From Parapedobacter lycopersici (GTDB taxonomy: Bacteria; Bacteroidota; Bacteroidia; Sphingobacteriales; Sphingobacteriaceae): 64,000 nucleotides of DNA. Shown here piece by piece: positions 17,704 to 27,018 of this stretch. Numbering within the stretch: the stretch's first letter is position 1; the number at the start of each line of letters is the position of its first letter. Below the pieces are notes generated by a model, which ran no database searches, had not been told where the DNA came from, and worked only from the letters and a program-made list of their open reading frames with translations. The DNA lies in contig NZ_JAMSLW010000001.1 in assembly GCF_024643285.1 (NCBI RefSeq), forward strand, positions 555,239 through 619,238. Reading direction: 5' to 3'. The translations under genes and the position numbers were made by a program.

Positions 17704-19008
17704 ATGCTTACAGAATCGCTGATTATTTTAGCGCTGATATTACTAAACGGGGTTTTTTCTGCTTCTGAAATTGCCATTATATCAAGCCGGAAAGCCCGTT
17801 TACAAACCCTATCCGACCGCAAGAATGCCGCTGCCAAGCAGGTATTAAAATTAAAGGAATCGCCCAATCAGTTTCTCTCCACCGTTCAGATCGGCATCAC
17901 GCTGATCGGTATACTCACCGGTATTTTCGGAGGAAGTACCATTGCGCAACGCATTGATGTCTACCTCAGTGACGTCCGTTGGCTCGATGGTTACAGTAGT
18001 CAGCTTTCCGTATTTATTGTCGTGCTCATCATTACTTTCCTTACCCTGGTACTCGGTGAACTCGTACCGAAACGCATCGGACTGGCCATGCCTGAAAAAT
18101 ACGCCATGCTGGTCGCCATCCCCATGAACCTGCTGAGTCGGGTCGTCGCGCCGTTCGTATGGCTGCTCAGCGCCACCACGGAGGCCATTGTACGGCTGCT
18201 GAACGTCAAAACATCTAAAAATGCCGTAACCGAAGAGGAGATTAAAGCGTTGGTTGATGAAGGTGCCGACAGCGGGGCGATTGAGCATATCGAACACGAG
18301 ATTGTAGACCGGGTGTTTAGTCTGGGCGACAAAAAGGCGGTCAACTTAATGACGCACCGCAGCAATATTGTGTGGCTCGACGTGAACGACGATTATGAAA
18401 CCCATAAAGAAACCATACTGGAAAGCGGACATTCGGTATACCCGGTGTGTGAAAACGGACTTGACAATATTATCGGCATCGTACACATTAAGTCGCTGCT
18501 GAACAAATACCTCATTGCGGCACCCATCCAGTTGAAGGAACTTACACAGCCGCTGAACTATGTGCATGAAAATAGTTCTGCATACAGTATCCTCAATAAA
18601 TTCCGGGCATCCAAGATCCATCAGGCGGTCGTACTGGATGAATACGGATCCTTGCAGGGCATCGTCACGCTCAACGATATTTTGAGCAGTCTGGTGGGTA
18701 ATATTTCAGAAAGCGAAAGCGTGGAAAGGCCGGACATCGTAACCCGCGAAGACGGCAGTTTCCTGATCGACGGCCAGTATCAGCTCAATGAGTTGTTTGA
18801 AACATTGGATATTACGGTGTCAGACGATGAAGAAGACGAAGGCCTCGGCAGTATTAACACCATTGCCGGACTGATCCTCCTCAAACTCGGGCACGTACCC
18901 AGTGCCGGGGAAAAATTCCAATGGAAAGACCATGAGTTTGAAGTGGTTGACATGGATGGTAACCGGATCGATAAGGTCCTGGTTACGTTTCTGAGACTTA
19001 ATCAATAA
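17704..19008 (+). CDS. CNNM/CorC-type transporter-associated protein (hemolysin C family)
   Basis: 434 residues from [14 protein letters not shown] at 17704; the frame opens 11 codons earlier but the promoter lies in between. An N-terminal DUF21/CNNM membrane domain with three or four helices (about 1-165) is followed by a CBS pair (about 195-330) and a C-terminal CorC_HlyC domain (about 345-430). Family members are implicated in Mg/Na or Co transport at the inner membrane. The last 11 bases overlap the 3' end of pyrF on the other strand. Confidence 0.9.
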   Translation: MLTESLIILALILLNGVFSASEIAIISSRKARLQTLSDRKNAAAKQVLKLKESPNQFLSTVQIGITLIGILTGIFGGSTIAQRIDVYLSDVRWLDGYSSQLSVFIVVLIITFLTLVLGELVPKRIGLAMPEKYAMLVAIPMNLLSRVVAPFVWLLSATTEAIVRLLNVKTSKNAVTEEEIKALVDEGADSGAIEHIEHEIVDRVFSLGDKKAVNLMTHRSNIVWLDVNDDYETHKETILESGHSVYPVCENGLDNIIGIVHIKSLLNKYLIAAPIQLKELTQPLNYVHENSSAYSILNKFRASKIHQAVVLDEYGSLQGIVTLNDILSSLVGNISESESVERPDIVTREDGSFLIDGQYQLNELFETLDITVSDDEEDEGLGSINTIAGLILLKLGHVPSAGEKFQWKDHEFEVVDMDGNRIDKVLVTFLRLNQ

Positions 19009-19834
19009 GGCCGGCGGCCAGCAGCTCCTGTTCCATTTCCCGCTGTAACGCCTGGGCCTCCAGCCGGGCTTTATCGGCGAAGTCGCGCCCGTTCGACGCG
19101 TAAATGATGGAGCGTGTCGCATTAACCAGCAACCCACAGTCCTTATTCATACCGTAAGCACATACGTCGCGCAGGCTCCCCCCCTGTGCACCAACACCGG
19201 GTACTAACAGAAAATGATCGGGCGCGTATTTCCGTACCGCCGAGAATGCTTCGCCGCGAGTGGCGCCTACTACATACATGATATCTTCCGGACTGCCCCA
19301 GGTATTCACGCGCTCAATAACCTGCTCAAAAAGCGCCTTCCCCGTTGCATCGGTTATCGTCTGAAAATCGAGTCCGCCTGCATTGGAAGTGAGTGCCAGC
19401 ACAATCGCCCATTTTCCGTCGAAACCCAGGAAGGGCTGCACCGAATCACTTCCCATATACGGGGAAACAGTCAACGCGTCAAAACCCAGTCCCGACACCT
19501 GCTCGTCGAAAAAAGCCGCAGCATACATCCGGGCCGTATTACCGATATCGCCGCGCTTGGCATCCGCGATGCGCAGGCATTCCGCGGGAAGTGCCGCCCA
19601 GGTCCGCTGTAGACTTGCCCAGCCGGCTACTCCCCTGCACTCATAAAATGCGATATTGGGCTTATAGGCCACGCAAAGATCAGCCGTAGCCTCAATGATC
19701 TGCCGGTTAAATTCAAAAACCGGATCTTCATAGGATAACAGGTGTTCAGGGATTTTCGTGATGTCGGTGTCAAGTCCGACACAAAGAAAAGAACGCTTGC
19801 TTTTTATCTGGCGGATCAGCTCGGATCGGGTCAT
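18998..19834 (-). CDS. pyrF: Orotidine 5'-phosphate decarboxylase (type 2)
   Basis: 278 residues, the longer subfamily-2 form. It makes UMP from OMP. Catalytic Lys-Asp array in [14 protein letters not shown] (about 88-101), N-terminal [19 protein letters not shown], and the phosphate-binding [11 protein letters not shown]. Its 3' end overlaps the convergent CNNM gene by 11 bases, so there is no room for a dedicated terminator between them. Confidence 0.97.
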   Translation of the reverse strand: MTRSELIRQIKSKRSFLCVGLDTDITKIPEHLLSYEDPVFEFNRQIIEATADLCVAYKPNIAFYECRGVAGWASLQRTWAALPAECLRIADAKRGDIGNTARMYAAAFFDEQVSGLGFDALTVSPYMGSDSVQPFLGFDGKWAIVLALTSNAGGLDFQTITDATGKALFEQVIERVNTWGSPEDIMYVVGATRGEAFSAVRKYAPDHFLLVPGVGAQGGSLRDVCAYGMNKDCGLLVNATRSIIYASNGRDFADKARLEAQALQREMEQELLAAGLID

Positions 19835-19919
19835 CTGCTTGGAATATAATAAATGATGATGCGGTGTTATTGCAGCTGCAAACCTAAGACAAAAATCGCT
19901 GTTAAAAAATAAAAAGTAC

Positions 19920-19927
19920 TATCTTTA
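19920..19927 (+). promoter_or_regulatory. Promoter -7 box for the 2-hydroxyacid dehydrogenase
   Basis: TATCTTTA (seven of eight match TAnnTTTG) ends nine bases before the ATG at 19937, implying a very short leader. Confidence 0.4.
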
Positions 19928-19936
19928 CCCCTAACC

Positions 19937-20914
19937 ATGAAAGTTTTCATCACACGCCAGGTTCCTCCCGTCATCAAGCAAGCATTCACCGATCAGGGAT
20001 TCCAGACAGCCGAATGGACAGAAAGACGCAACCTGACGCCCGAAGAATTGATCCGTTACGCCAAAGAAAGCGACGGCCTGTTCAGTGTGGGAAGCAACCG
20101 CATCGATCGCAGCTTCCTGCAGGAATGCCGCCACCTGAAAGTCATCGCGTTGTGCAGTGTCGGCTATGACCGGGTAGATGTACCCGCGGCCACAGAGCTG
20201 GGGATTCCCATTGGCAATACACCGGGTGTGCTCAGCAAAACCACGGCGGATACCGCTTTCCTGCTCATGCAGAATGTGGCCCGGAAGGCGTTGCACATGC
20301 ACAAGGAAATCCTTCGTGGCAACTGGGATTTTTTCGACCCCATGGCTAATCTTGGCGTGGAGCTTACGGGTAAAACCCTGGGGATTTATGGCTTGGGCCG
20401 GATCGGTTTTGAGCTGGCCAAAAGTTGTCGGCTGGCCTTTGACATGCCGGTTATTTACCATAACCGCGGCCGGAATGAGCAGGCCGAAAAGGAACTGGGT
20501 GCCCGTCGGGTGTCATTTGACGAGCTGCTCCGGCAAAGTGATATACTGAGTGTGCATGCCAACCTGAGCGATGAAACGCGGGAAGTTTTTAACCGGGATA
20601 CGTTTTCAAAAATGAAAAGTTCGGCCATTTTCATTAATACTGCCCGTGGACAGCTCCACCGGGAAGACGACCTACGACAGGCCATTGAGACAGGAACGAT
20701 CTGGGGAGCAGGGCTCGATGTCACCAATCCCGAACCCTCCGCCAGTGACAACCCGTTGCTTGATATGCCCACCGTGGCTGTGCTGCCCCATATCGGCTCG
20801 GCCACTGTGGAAACACGGATGAAAATGATGCAGCTCACGGTAGCCAATATCATTGCCGGGCTCCGGGACGAAAAACTGCCGCATTGCGTAAACCCCGAAG
20901 TTTACCTCCGTTAA
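19937..20914 (+). CDS. D-2-hydroxyacid dehydrogenase (glyoxylate/hydroxypyruvate reductase type)
   Basis: 325 residues. The NAD(P) domain carries GIYGLGRIGFELAK (about 154-167). Catalytic residues are Arg in NTARGQL, Glu in LDVTNPEPS and His in LPHIGSAT. The segment CSVGYDRVDVPAATELGIPIGNTPG is typical of GyaR/GRHPR-like enzymes, which reduce glyoxylate or hydroxypyruvate to glycolate or glycerate. The exact substrate cannot be read from the sequence. It stands alone between divergent pyrF and a convergent gene. Confidence 0.88.
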   Translation: MKVFITRQVPPVIKQAFTDQGFQTAEWTERRNLTPEELIRYAKESDGLFSVGSNRIDRSFLQECRHLKVIALCSVGYDRVDVPAATELGIPIGNTPGVLSKTTADTAFLLMQNVARKALHMHKEILRGNWDFFDPMANLGVELTGKTLGIYGLGRIGFELAKSCRLAFDMPVIYHNRGRNEQAEKELGARRVSFDELLRQSDILSVHANLSDETREVFNRDTFSKMKSSAIFINTARGQLHREDDLRQAIETGTIWGAGLDVTNPEPSASDNPLLDMPTVAVLPHIGSATVETRMKMMQLTVANIIAGLRDEKLPHCVNPEVYLR

Positions 20915-20948
20915 GTGCAAACCCGGCACCTTCCGGTGCGTCCGACGG

Positions 20949-21806
20949 CTACAGTTCACCTTCGATGCCGAGACCAAATAATGCAAAATCGTACTTCACC
21001 GGGTCAGCGGCATCCAGCAACCGAAGGTTACCCGTCAGTTCCAATGCCATTTTCCAGTCTGCCTGTTTGCGGGTGATTAAACCCAGTTTGCGGGCCACGC
21101 GCTCAACATGCACGTCACATGGACAGATCAGCTGTGCTGGCGACAGCCGTTTCCACAGGCCAAAGTCCACTCCCCTATTATCCGCCCGCACCATCCACCG
21201 CAAAAACATGTTAAGCCGTTTGCATGCCGAGTTCCGGCGGGGCGAGCTGATGTGTTTCCTTGTCCGTTCGGGATAGTCGTCGAGACTAAAAAAATAAGTT
21301 TGGAAATGGTTTAGTGCCGTTTCCACATCGAAACCAGGCCGAAGTTCGTGCAGGTAGCACGCCGCCGATGCCAACTCGATGTCTGCTGGGGGTACCGGGT
21401 TTTCTTCCATGTATTCTGTCCGGAATTCCCCATGCGCAGCCGGCGGAATAAATGCGTTTTCCAGCGACTGGTAATGGGAATAGTGGTGATGGAAAAACCG
21501 GATAAAATAGAGCAGGTCAGTATCATTGAACGTCCGGTGCCGGAATCCAAGCAGCTGCTTCAGGTCGCCATCCGAGTGGTTGCGAACAAACGCATAAGGT
21601 GCTCCGTCCATGCGCTGGATCAGCTCCGTGCACTTGTTTATAATGGTTTTTCGCTGACCCCAGGCAAGTACTGCAGCAAAAAAACCCATAATTTCAATAT
21701 CCTGTTTTACTGTAAACCGATGGGGAATACAGATCGGGTCATTGGCAATGAAATCCGGGGAGTTGTATACGTGAACCCGGCTGTCGAGAAATTCCTTTAA
21801 CTGCAA
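20949..21806 (-). CDS. TIGR02757 family protein
   Basis: 285 residues starting at TTG (21806), with GGGGAGGG about 8 bases upstream on the minus strand, an unusually strong Shine-Dalgarno sequence for this phylum. The sequence has a conserved ISSPRRNSACKRLNMFLRWM segment, VDFGLWKRLSPAQLICP and CDVHVERVARKLGL, characteristic of this Bacteroidota family. The last motif and helix pattern recall helix-hairpin-helix DNA glycosylases, but no activity is established to my knowledge. Likely soluble and cytoplasmic. Confidence 0.8.
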   Translation of the reverse strand: MQLKEFLDSRVHVYNSPDFIANDPICIPHRFTVKQDIEIMGFFAAVLAWGQRKTIINKCTELIQRMDGAPYAFVRNHSDGDLKQLLGFRHRTFNDTDLLYFIRFFHHHYSHYQSLENAFIPPAAHGEFRTEYMEENPVPPADIELASAACYLHELRPGFDVETALNHFQTYFFSLDDYPERTRKHISSPRRNSACKRLNMFLRWMVRADNRGVDFGLWKRLSPAQLICPCDVHVERVARKLGLITRKQADWKMALELTGNLRLLDAADPVKYDFALFGLGIEGEL

Positions 21807-21825
21807 CGGTAGCCCTCCCCGTTAA

Positions 21826-22971
21826 TTACGCCAGCGCCTGCTCCAGGTCGGCCAGTAAATCGGTAATATCTTCCACACCCACACTGATCCGGATCAGGCT
21901 ATCAACTACGCCTACGCGCTCCCGTGCTTCTTTTGGAATGGAGCCATGCGTCATGGTGGCCGGATGGTTGATCAGCGACTCCACCCCGCCCAATGATTCG
22001 GCCAGTGTAAACACCTTGAACGAACCGGCGATCCGGAAGGTTTCCGCCAAAGAGGCATCCTTCAGCACCACAGACACCATACCCCCGAAATCACGCATTT
22101 GCTTCTTCGCCACGGCATGGCCGGGGTGATCTTCAAAACCGGGCCAGTAAACCTGTTCAATCCGGGGATGTTTCCGGAGAAATTCAGCAACCTGCCGACC
22201 ATTTTCGCAATGTGCCTTCATCCGTAGGTGCAGGGTCTTGATTCCCCGTAATACCAGAAATGCATCCTGGGGACCAGGTGTACCTCCGCAGGCATTGTAA
22301 TAAAAGAACAGGTCGTCATACAGTGCTTTGTCATTCATGACCAGCGCGCCCATTACCACATCGGAGTGGCCGCCAATGTATTTCGTTACCGAATGCATGA
22401 CGATATCCGCCCCCAGGTCCAGCGGATTCTGGAGGTAGGGCGATGCAAAAGTGTTGTCTACCGCGAAAAGTACACCTGCAGTTTTGGCGATCCGGCCGAT
22501 GGCTTCGATATCGGCCAGTTTCAGGGTTGGATTAGTGGGTGTTTCAACCCAGATGAGCCGGGTATTGGCGTTTATTTTTTCCTGTACCGCTGCCGGTTCC
22601 GAAGTATTGACGAAATGGAATTTAATGCCGTAATGTGCGAATACCTTCGTGAATATCCGGTATGACCCGCCATAAAGGTCGTCGCCGGTGATGACCTCAT
22701 CACCCGGGCGCAACAGCTTCAGCACCGTCTCCGTAGCGGCCATACCACTGGCGAACGCCAGCGCATGTTTCCCGTTTTCCAGTGCCGCAAGGCAGTCCTC
22801 CAGTGCCTTCCGTGTGGGGTTGGTCCCCCGTGAATATTCGTAGCCCTTATGATCGCCGGGTGCCGCCTGCTGGTAAGTGGATGTCTGGTAAATCGGCGTC
22901 ATGACCGCGCCTGTAGTAGGGTCTGATTTTTGACCGGCATGGATGGCTTTTGTTGCAAATTTATATTCCAT
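21826..22971 (-). CDS. Trans-sulfuration PLP enzyme (cystathionine gamma-synthase / gamma-lyase)
   Basis: 381 residues from MEYKFATKAIHAGQKSD at 22971; an in-frame extension to 23073 looks non-coding. A Cys/Met metabolism PLP-dependent enzyme with YQTSTYQQAAPGDHKGYEYSRGTNPTR, FASGMAATE, YGGSYRIF, VETPTNPTLKLADI and the PLP lysine in HSVTKYIGGHSDVVMGA. It could be cystathionine gamma-synthase or gamma-lyase; sequence alone does not separate them. Because the metY-metX-hom operon elsewhere supplies direct sulfhydrylation, a gamma-lyase (cysteine-forming) role is possible. Upstream is an 11-bp repeat array. Confidence 0.9.
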   Translation of the reverse strand: MEYKFATKAIHAGQKSDPTTGAVMTPIYQTSTYQQAAPGDHKGYEYSRGTNPTRKALEDCLAALENGKHALAFASGMAATETVLKLLRPGDEVITGDDLYGGSYRIFTKVFAHYGIKFHFVNTSEPAAVQEKINANTRLIWVETPTNPTLKLADIEAIGRIAKTAGVLFAVDNTFASPYLQNPLDLGADIVMHSVTKYIGGHSDVVMGALVMNDKALYDDLFFYYNACGGTPGPQDAFLVLRGIKTLHLRMKAHCENGRQVAEFLRKHPRIEQVYWPGFEDHPGHAVAKKQMRDFGGMVSVVLKDASLAETFRIAGSFKVFTLAESLGGVESLINHPATMTHGSIPKEARERVGVVDSLIRISVGVEDITDLLADLEQALA

Positions 22972-23102
22972 AGTGCAATTGGATATCTTTATGTCAGCAT
23001 GTTTTGGTAAAGGTATCAAACTTTTATTGAACTTGTAGTAGCACTCAACGGGATTCATCCACCATCCGAGCACCCTCCGTGGACAGTAAGTTCAGGGTAT
23101 AC

Positions 23103-23160
23103 GTGGAAAAAGGTGGACTCAACGTGGACTCAGGGTGGAGTCACCGTGGAATCACTGCGG
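23103..23160. repeat. Helically phased 11-bp direct repeats
   Basis: GTGGA units start at 23103, 23113, 23124, 23135 and 23146, with a degenerate GCGGA at 23157. The core is GTGGACTCANN, an 11-base period. The array lies in the 250-base gap between the epimerase gene and the trans-sulfuration gene (both minus strand), about 130 bases upstream of the latter's start. Confidence 0.7.
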
Positions 23161-23223
23161 ACGAATATCGCACATGCATCGCATCAGGGGCGAAGCAGGA
23201 ACACGCAATACCGGCCCGGAAAA

Positions 23224-24021
23224 TTAAAAATACAACGGAGAAGGATAAACAAACTGATAGCCCAGGTCATGGATCAGCCGCTCGGGAGACACCACTTTTG
23301 CGGTTTGGTCGGTATCGGTATATCCGGCAGGCAGGCCGTAACCGTATTTCTCAGCCGATACCGCGATCACATCTTTCTTCAATGGGTGTTCAGGACTGAC
23401 GACATTATACGTCTTTCCCTGGGTTTCCTGCGCTATCATGGCCCTGATGACACGGTAAATATCCTCCACATGGACGAAATTGGCTGTCTGGTAGCCGATT
23501 TCGCAGATTTTGCCGACAAAATGCTTGGCCATCACGCGTTCGAGGCCAAACAATCCGCCCAGCCGGAGCAGGTTAACCTGTTTATGCTGCGCGCGCAGCA
23601 TGGATTCTCCCAATAACAACTTCGGCTCAAGATCGGATTCCGGAAGCGAATCTTCCGTAATGGTCGCGCTTACCTTGGGATAAATACCCACGGAACCGAA
23701 GAAAAACAATTGCCTGAACTGCAAGGAGGTTAAAAACCCAAGCAGGCTGGTGAACCGCGACCGGACACCCTCCAGCGAATCTTTGTATGTGATGGGCACG
23801 CTGATAATCACTACGTCAAAAGGAGTATCGCGCAGTTCAGCAGTGGGAACAGCCGGCACGGCGTCATCAAAATTCACCATTACGGGCGTAACGCCCATTT
23901 CGGTCAATTTCACAAACTTTTCCGTGGAAGTGGTCGTCCCCCATACCCGGTGTCCTTCACCAAGCATTTCACCCGCGGCATAGGTACCCACCCATCCACA
24001 GCCGATAATCAATACGTTCAT
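23224..24021 (-). CDS. NAD(P)-dependent epimerase/dehydratase-like protein
   Basis: 265 residues from MNVLIIGCGWVGTYAAGEML at 24021 (an upstream extension to 24072 would overlap proS). Extended short-chain dehydrogenase fold: dinucleotide motif GCGWVG (7-12), VVIISVPITY, FFFGSVGIYP at the usual catalytic Ser position, then NLLRLGGLFG and FVHVEDIYRVI. The YxxxK pair is not obvious, as in YeeZ-type atypical SDRs. Substrate unknown. It follows proS at 47 bases on the same strand and is probably cotranscribed. Confidence 0.8.
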   Translation of the reverse strand: MNVLIIGCGWVGTYAAGEMLGEGHRVWGTTTSTEKFVKLTEMGVTPVMVNFDDAVPAVPTAELRDTPFDVVIISVPITYKDSLEGVRSRFTSLLGFLTSLQFRQLFFFGSVGIYPKVSATITEDSLPESDLEPKLLLGESMLRAQHKQVNLLRLGGLFGLERVMAKHFVGKICEIGYQTANFVHVEDIYRVIRAMIAQETQGKTYNVVSPEHPLKKDVIAVSAEKYGYGLPAGYTDTDQTAKVVSPERLIHDLGYQFVYPSPLYF

Positions 24022-24068
24022 AATTACTAAGCTAAGAAAACTGCAGCGGACACCATTGCGTGAACCTC

Positions 24069-25541
24069 TCAATAAGCCCTGGCAAACAGCACCCGCTGGG
24101 TTGATGGCTTTCCAGTAACCATACAGAAGCCGTCTTCCGGCTGGCCGGCCAGCGGAATGCAGCGGATGGTCGCCTTGGTTTCTTCTTTGATCCGTTTTTC
24201 GGTTTCAACGGTACCATCCCAGTGCGCGGATATGAATCCGCCCTTTTCTTCAAGTACCTGTTTAAATTCGTCGTATGTATTTACTTCAACCGTATTGGCA
24301 TTACGGAACGTAAGGGCCTTAGTAAATATATGCTGCTGGATGTCTTCCAGCAGGCCGGCTACACGTGCTGCCAGTCCTTCCTGCGCTACGGTTTCCTTGG
24401 TCTGGGTATCCCTTCGGGCAATTTCCACGGTACCGTTTTGCATGTCGCGTGCGCCGACAGCGATACGCACCGGCACGCCTTTCAGCTCCCATTCCGCAAA
24501 CTTGAAGCCCGGCCGCTGGGTGTCACGGTCGTCGAACCTGACCGAAATTCCCTGCGCCTTCAATTCCGCGATAAGGGTATCCGCGAAACCGGTAATTCCG
24601 GCCTTTTCCTCGTCCGTCTTGTAAATCGGCACAATAACTACCTGAATCGGCGCCAGTTTGGGAGGCAGCACCAGTCCCGCATCATCGGAATGGGCCATAA
24701 TCAATGCACCCATCAATCGGGTGGATACCCCCCAGGAGGTAGCCCAGACATAATCGAGCTTACCGTCCTTTGCCGTAAATTTAACGTCGAACGCCTTGGC
24801 AAAATTCTGGCCAAGGAAATGCGAAGTACCCGCCTGCAGCGCTTTTCCGTCCTGCATCAGCGCTTCGATACACAGGGTGTCGAGTGCACCGGCAAAACGT
24901 TCGTTTTCCGTTTTCCGGCCCTTCACTACCGGAAGTGCCATCCAGTTCTCCGCAAAATCGGCATATACCCCCAGCATCCGGTTCGTTTCCTCGACAGCCT
25001 CTTCCCGCGTGGCATGGGCCGTGTGCCCTTCCTGCCACAGAAATTCCGCCGTGCGCAGGAACAGCCGCGTGCGCATCTCCCAACGGACCACGTTGGCCCA
25101 TTGATTGACCAGGATGGGTAAGTCACGGTAGGATTCTATCCAGCCGCGGTAGGTATTCCAGATAATGGTTTCGGAAGTGGGCCGTACAATCAGTTCCTCT
25201 TCCAGCTTGGCTTCTTCATCGACAACGATCTGTCCTGTTCCGTCATTTTTCAGCCGGTAGTGCGTAACCACGGCACATTCCGTTGCAAAACCCTCCACGT
25301 GGGAAGCTTCTTTGGAGAAGAATGACTTCGGGATAAATAAAGGAAAATAGGCATTGCTATGACCGGTATCCTTAAACATCTGATCCAGTGCAGCCTGCAT
25401 TTTCTCCCATATGGCATAGCCATAAGGCTTGATCACCATGCATCCCCTTACCGCAGAATGTTCTGCGAGATCGGCCTTAACCACAAGCTCATTGTACCAC
25501 TGGGAATAATCGGTATCGCGACTGGTAATTCCTTTACTCAT
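24069..25541 (-). CDS. proS: Prolyl-tRNA synthetase (archaeal/eukaryote type)
   Basis: 490 residues. Class II synthetase: motif 2 in [22 protein letters not shown], motif 3 with [20 protein letters not shown], and RPTSETIIW. The INS editing domain is absent, and there is a C-terminal zinc-domain-like extension ending RVLFARAY, as in the archaeal/eukaryote-like ProRS group. This form is common in Bacteroidota. A TACCTTTG box (25651-25658, minus) gives a leader of about 100 bases; no T-box structure is seen. Confidence 0.96.
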   Translation of the reverse strand: MSKGITSRDTDYSQWYNELVVKADLAEHSAVRGCMVIKPYGYAIWEKMQAALDQMFKDTGHSNAYFPLFIPKSFFSKEASHVEGFATECAVVTHYRLKNDGTGQIVVDEEAKLEEELIVRPTSETIIWNTYRGWIESYRDLPILVNQWANVVRWEMRTRLFLRTAEFLWQEGHTAHATREEAVEETNRMLGVYADFAENWMALPVVKGRKTENERFAGALDTLCIEALMQDGKALQAGTSHFLGQNFAKAFDVKFTAKDGKLDYVWATSWGVSTRLMGALIMAHSDDAGLVLPPKLAPIQVVIVPIYKTDEEKAGITGFADTLIAELKAQGISVRFDDRDTQRPGFKFAEWELKGVPVRIAVGARDMQNGTVEIARRDTQTKETVAQEGLAARVAGLLEDIQQHIFTKALTFRNANTVEVNTYDEFKQVLEEKGGFISAHWDGTVETEKRIKEETKATIRCIPLAGQPEDGFCMVTGKPSTQRVLFARAY

Positions 25542-25650
25542 AGCTGATTTTCAATAATTTTGTTGTAACATTGCGCCTTTAATTACGGGGCGTGCACGAC
25601 CGTTATATGTAGCAAAAACAGGGTTAGGCTACCTGTTTTTTAAACCGTTG

Positions 25651-25658
25651 CAAAGGTA
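25651..25658 (-). promoter_or_regulatory. Promoter -7 box of proS
   Basis: TACCTTTG on the minus strand fits the consensus, with a TTG about 21 bases further upstream. Confidence 0.55.
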
Positions 25659-25779
25659 GGCGGTTTTGGCAAATAACAGCAATAAAAAAAATATTTACCC
25701 GTTTAAACCAACGCCGCTGAATTTTGTCTATACTACCAAGAGCCCTGGCTTTTATAACTAACGAAAGGATAACAAGGAA

Positions 25780-26925
25780 ATGGAAACCAACAGATTAATA
25801 GTCGGCACCACTGCCTTAGCAAGCATACTGTTTTTGGCTTCTTGTGGCGCACAGCGCCAGACAGCTTTCCGCGACGATGTATACAACAACAATGCGCGGG
25901 CGGTCGAGCGGGATTACCAAAGTCCTGATTATTATTACGATGAAGCACCGGAAGAGGAAACCTATGCTGACGATGGGTATTATGCGGATGAATATTCGGA
26001 TGGTACCTATTCAAACGAATATTACAACGACGAATACAGTGACAGCGAATACGCCAACCGGATAAACCGTTTTCACTATTACTCCCCGGGCATGTCCTAT
26101 TACGACCCGTGGTTTGATCCCTGGTACGGGTTCAACTCCTGGTATTCTCCTGGCTTTTCACTTGGCTTCGGCTGGGGTTGGGGCGGCTGGGGTCTTGGCT
26201 GGGGCAGCAGCTGGTACAACCCATATTACGGAGGCTACTGGGGTTGGGGGTCACCTTATTACGGCCGGGGCTATTGGGGTCCGTACTCCTATAGCCGATG
26301 GGGCTGGGGTGGTTACGGATACGGCTGGGGAGGCGGCTATGGTTATCCCGGTTACGCGATTATCGACAACCGGACACGCGCTCCCCGTTCAGCTTCACGC
26401 GACCGCATCAATACCCGCACAGCCCGTTCCACCATGCGCAACTCCGATGGAACTATTGCACGTGGTGCAAATGGACGGATCATGACACGGGGTTCGGCTT
26501 CCGGACGCCGGCCATCGGCCGGTCAGGTAAGCAGGGGCACCCGGACACGCGAATCCGTACGGCCTACCGGCACCCGGAATGTACGGGATCGGGAAGGAAT
26601 CCGGACCGGTGCTCCACGGACACCGACACCGGGAGTCCGGCCATCGGGCACGCGTCGGCCTGCCGGCCAGGATGTCCGGCCATCAGGCACACGCCGGCCC
26701 GCAGGTCAGGGTGTACGGCCATCATCCACCAGGCGTCCGTCAAGTTCAGCACGTCCGGAGCGTCCGGCTTCACGGCCTAGCAGTGTACGCCCAAGTTCCG
26801 GCGGTAGATCCGGCGGCAGCTCGGTATCCCCTCCCTCCCGTTCATCTGGCAACATGGGCGGCGGTGGCGGCGGCCGCAGCAGCAGCGGAGGTGGAAGCAG
26901 TCGCGGTGGTGGCAGAGGAAGATAA
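25780..26925 (+). CDS. Low-complexity Gly/Trp/Tyr-rich lipoprotein
   Basis: 381 residues. Lipoprotein signal with lipobox LASC (Cys about 23). Four zones follow: an acidic Tyr/Asp/Glu region (about 45-90); a Trp/Gly/Tyr/Phe-rich zone (about 100-195) with many GWG, GYG and YYG repeats; a basic Arg/Ser/Thr/Pro-rich zone with imperfect repeats of RPSGTRRPAGQ (about 270-325); and a Gly/Ser-rich tail ending GRGR. No enzymatic domain is seen. Proteins of this composition next to an OmpP1 gene recur in the group as far as I recall. A surface-exposed, sticky or structural role is conceivable but unproven. Confidence 0.7.
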   Translation: METNRLIVGTTALASILFLASCGAQRQTAFRDDVYNNNARAVERDYQSPDYYYDEAPEEETYADDGYYADEYSDGTYSNEYYNDEYSDSEYANRINRFHYYSPGMSYYDPWFDPWYGFNSWYSPGFSLGFGWGWGGWGLGWGSSWYNPYYGGYWGWGSPYYGRGYWGPYSYSRWGWGGYGYGWGGGYGYPGYAIIDNRTRAPRSASRDRINTRTARSTMRNSDGTIARGANGRIMTRGSASGRRPSAGQVSRGTRTRESVRPTGTRNVRDREGIRTGAPRTPTPGVRPSGTRRPAGQDVRPSGTRRPAGQGVRPSSTRRPSSSARPERPASRPSSVRPSSGGRSGGSSVSPPSRSSGNMGGGGGGRSSSGGGSSRGGGRGR

Positions 26926-27018
26926 AATTAGTTTTACAGAACCAACTGATTCGCGGCGGCGATTTGCCAAGCATGTAATTTAGTTGGTTTTTTTATAATC
27001 ATTGATTTCCATTTATTT

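Noticed and set aside
20926-20939. Terminator between the hydroxyacid dehydrogenase and TIGR02757 genes
   Set aside because: The GCACC-TTCC-GGTGC hairpin has only five pairs and no T-run on either strand.
23103-23160. CRISPR array
   Set aside because: Units are 10-11 bases without spacers and no cas genes are near.
23079-23616. Plus-strand open frames over the 11-bp repeats and the epimerase gene
   Set aside because: They run antisense to a well-supported gene and across non-coding repeats.
25542-25779. T-box riboswitch upstream of proS
   Set aside because: No specifier loop, no T-box consensus and no terminator/antiterminator pair is visible.
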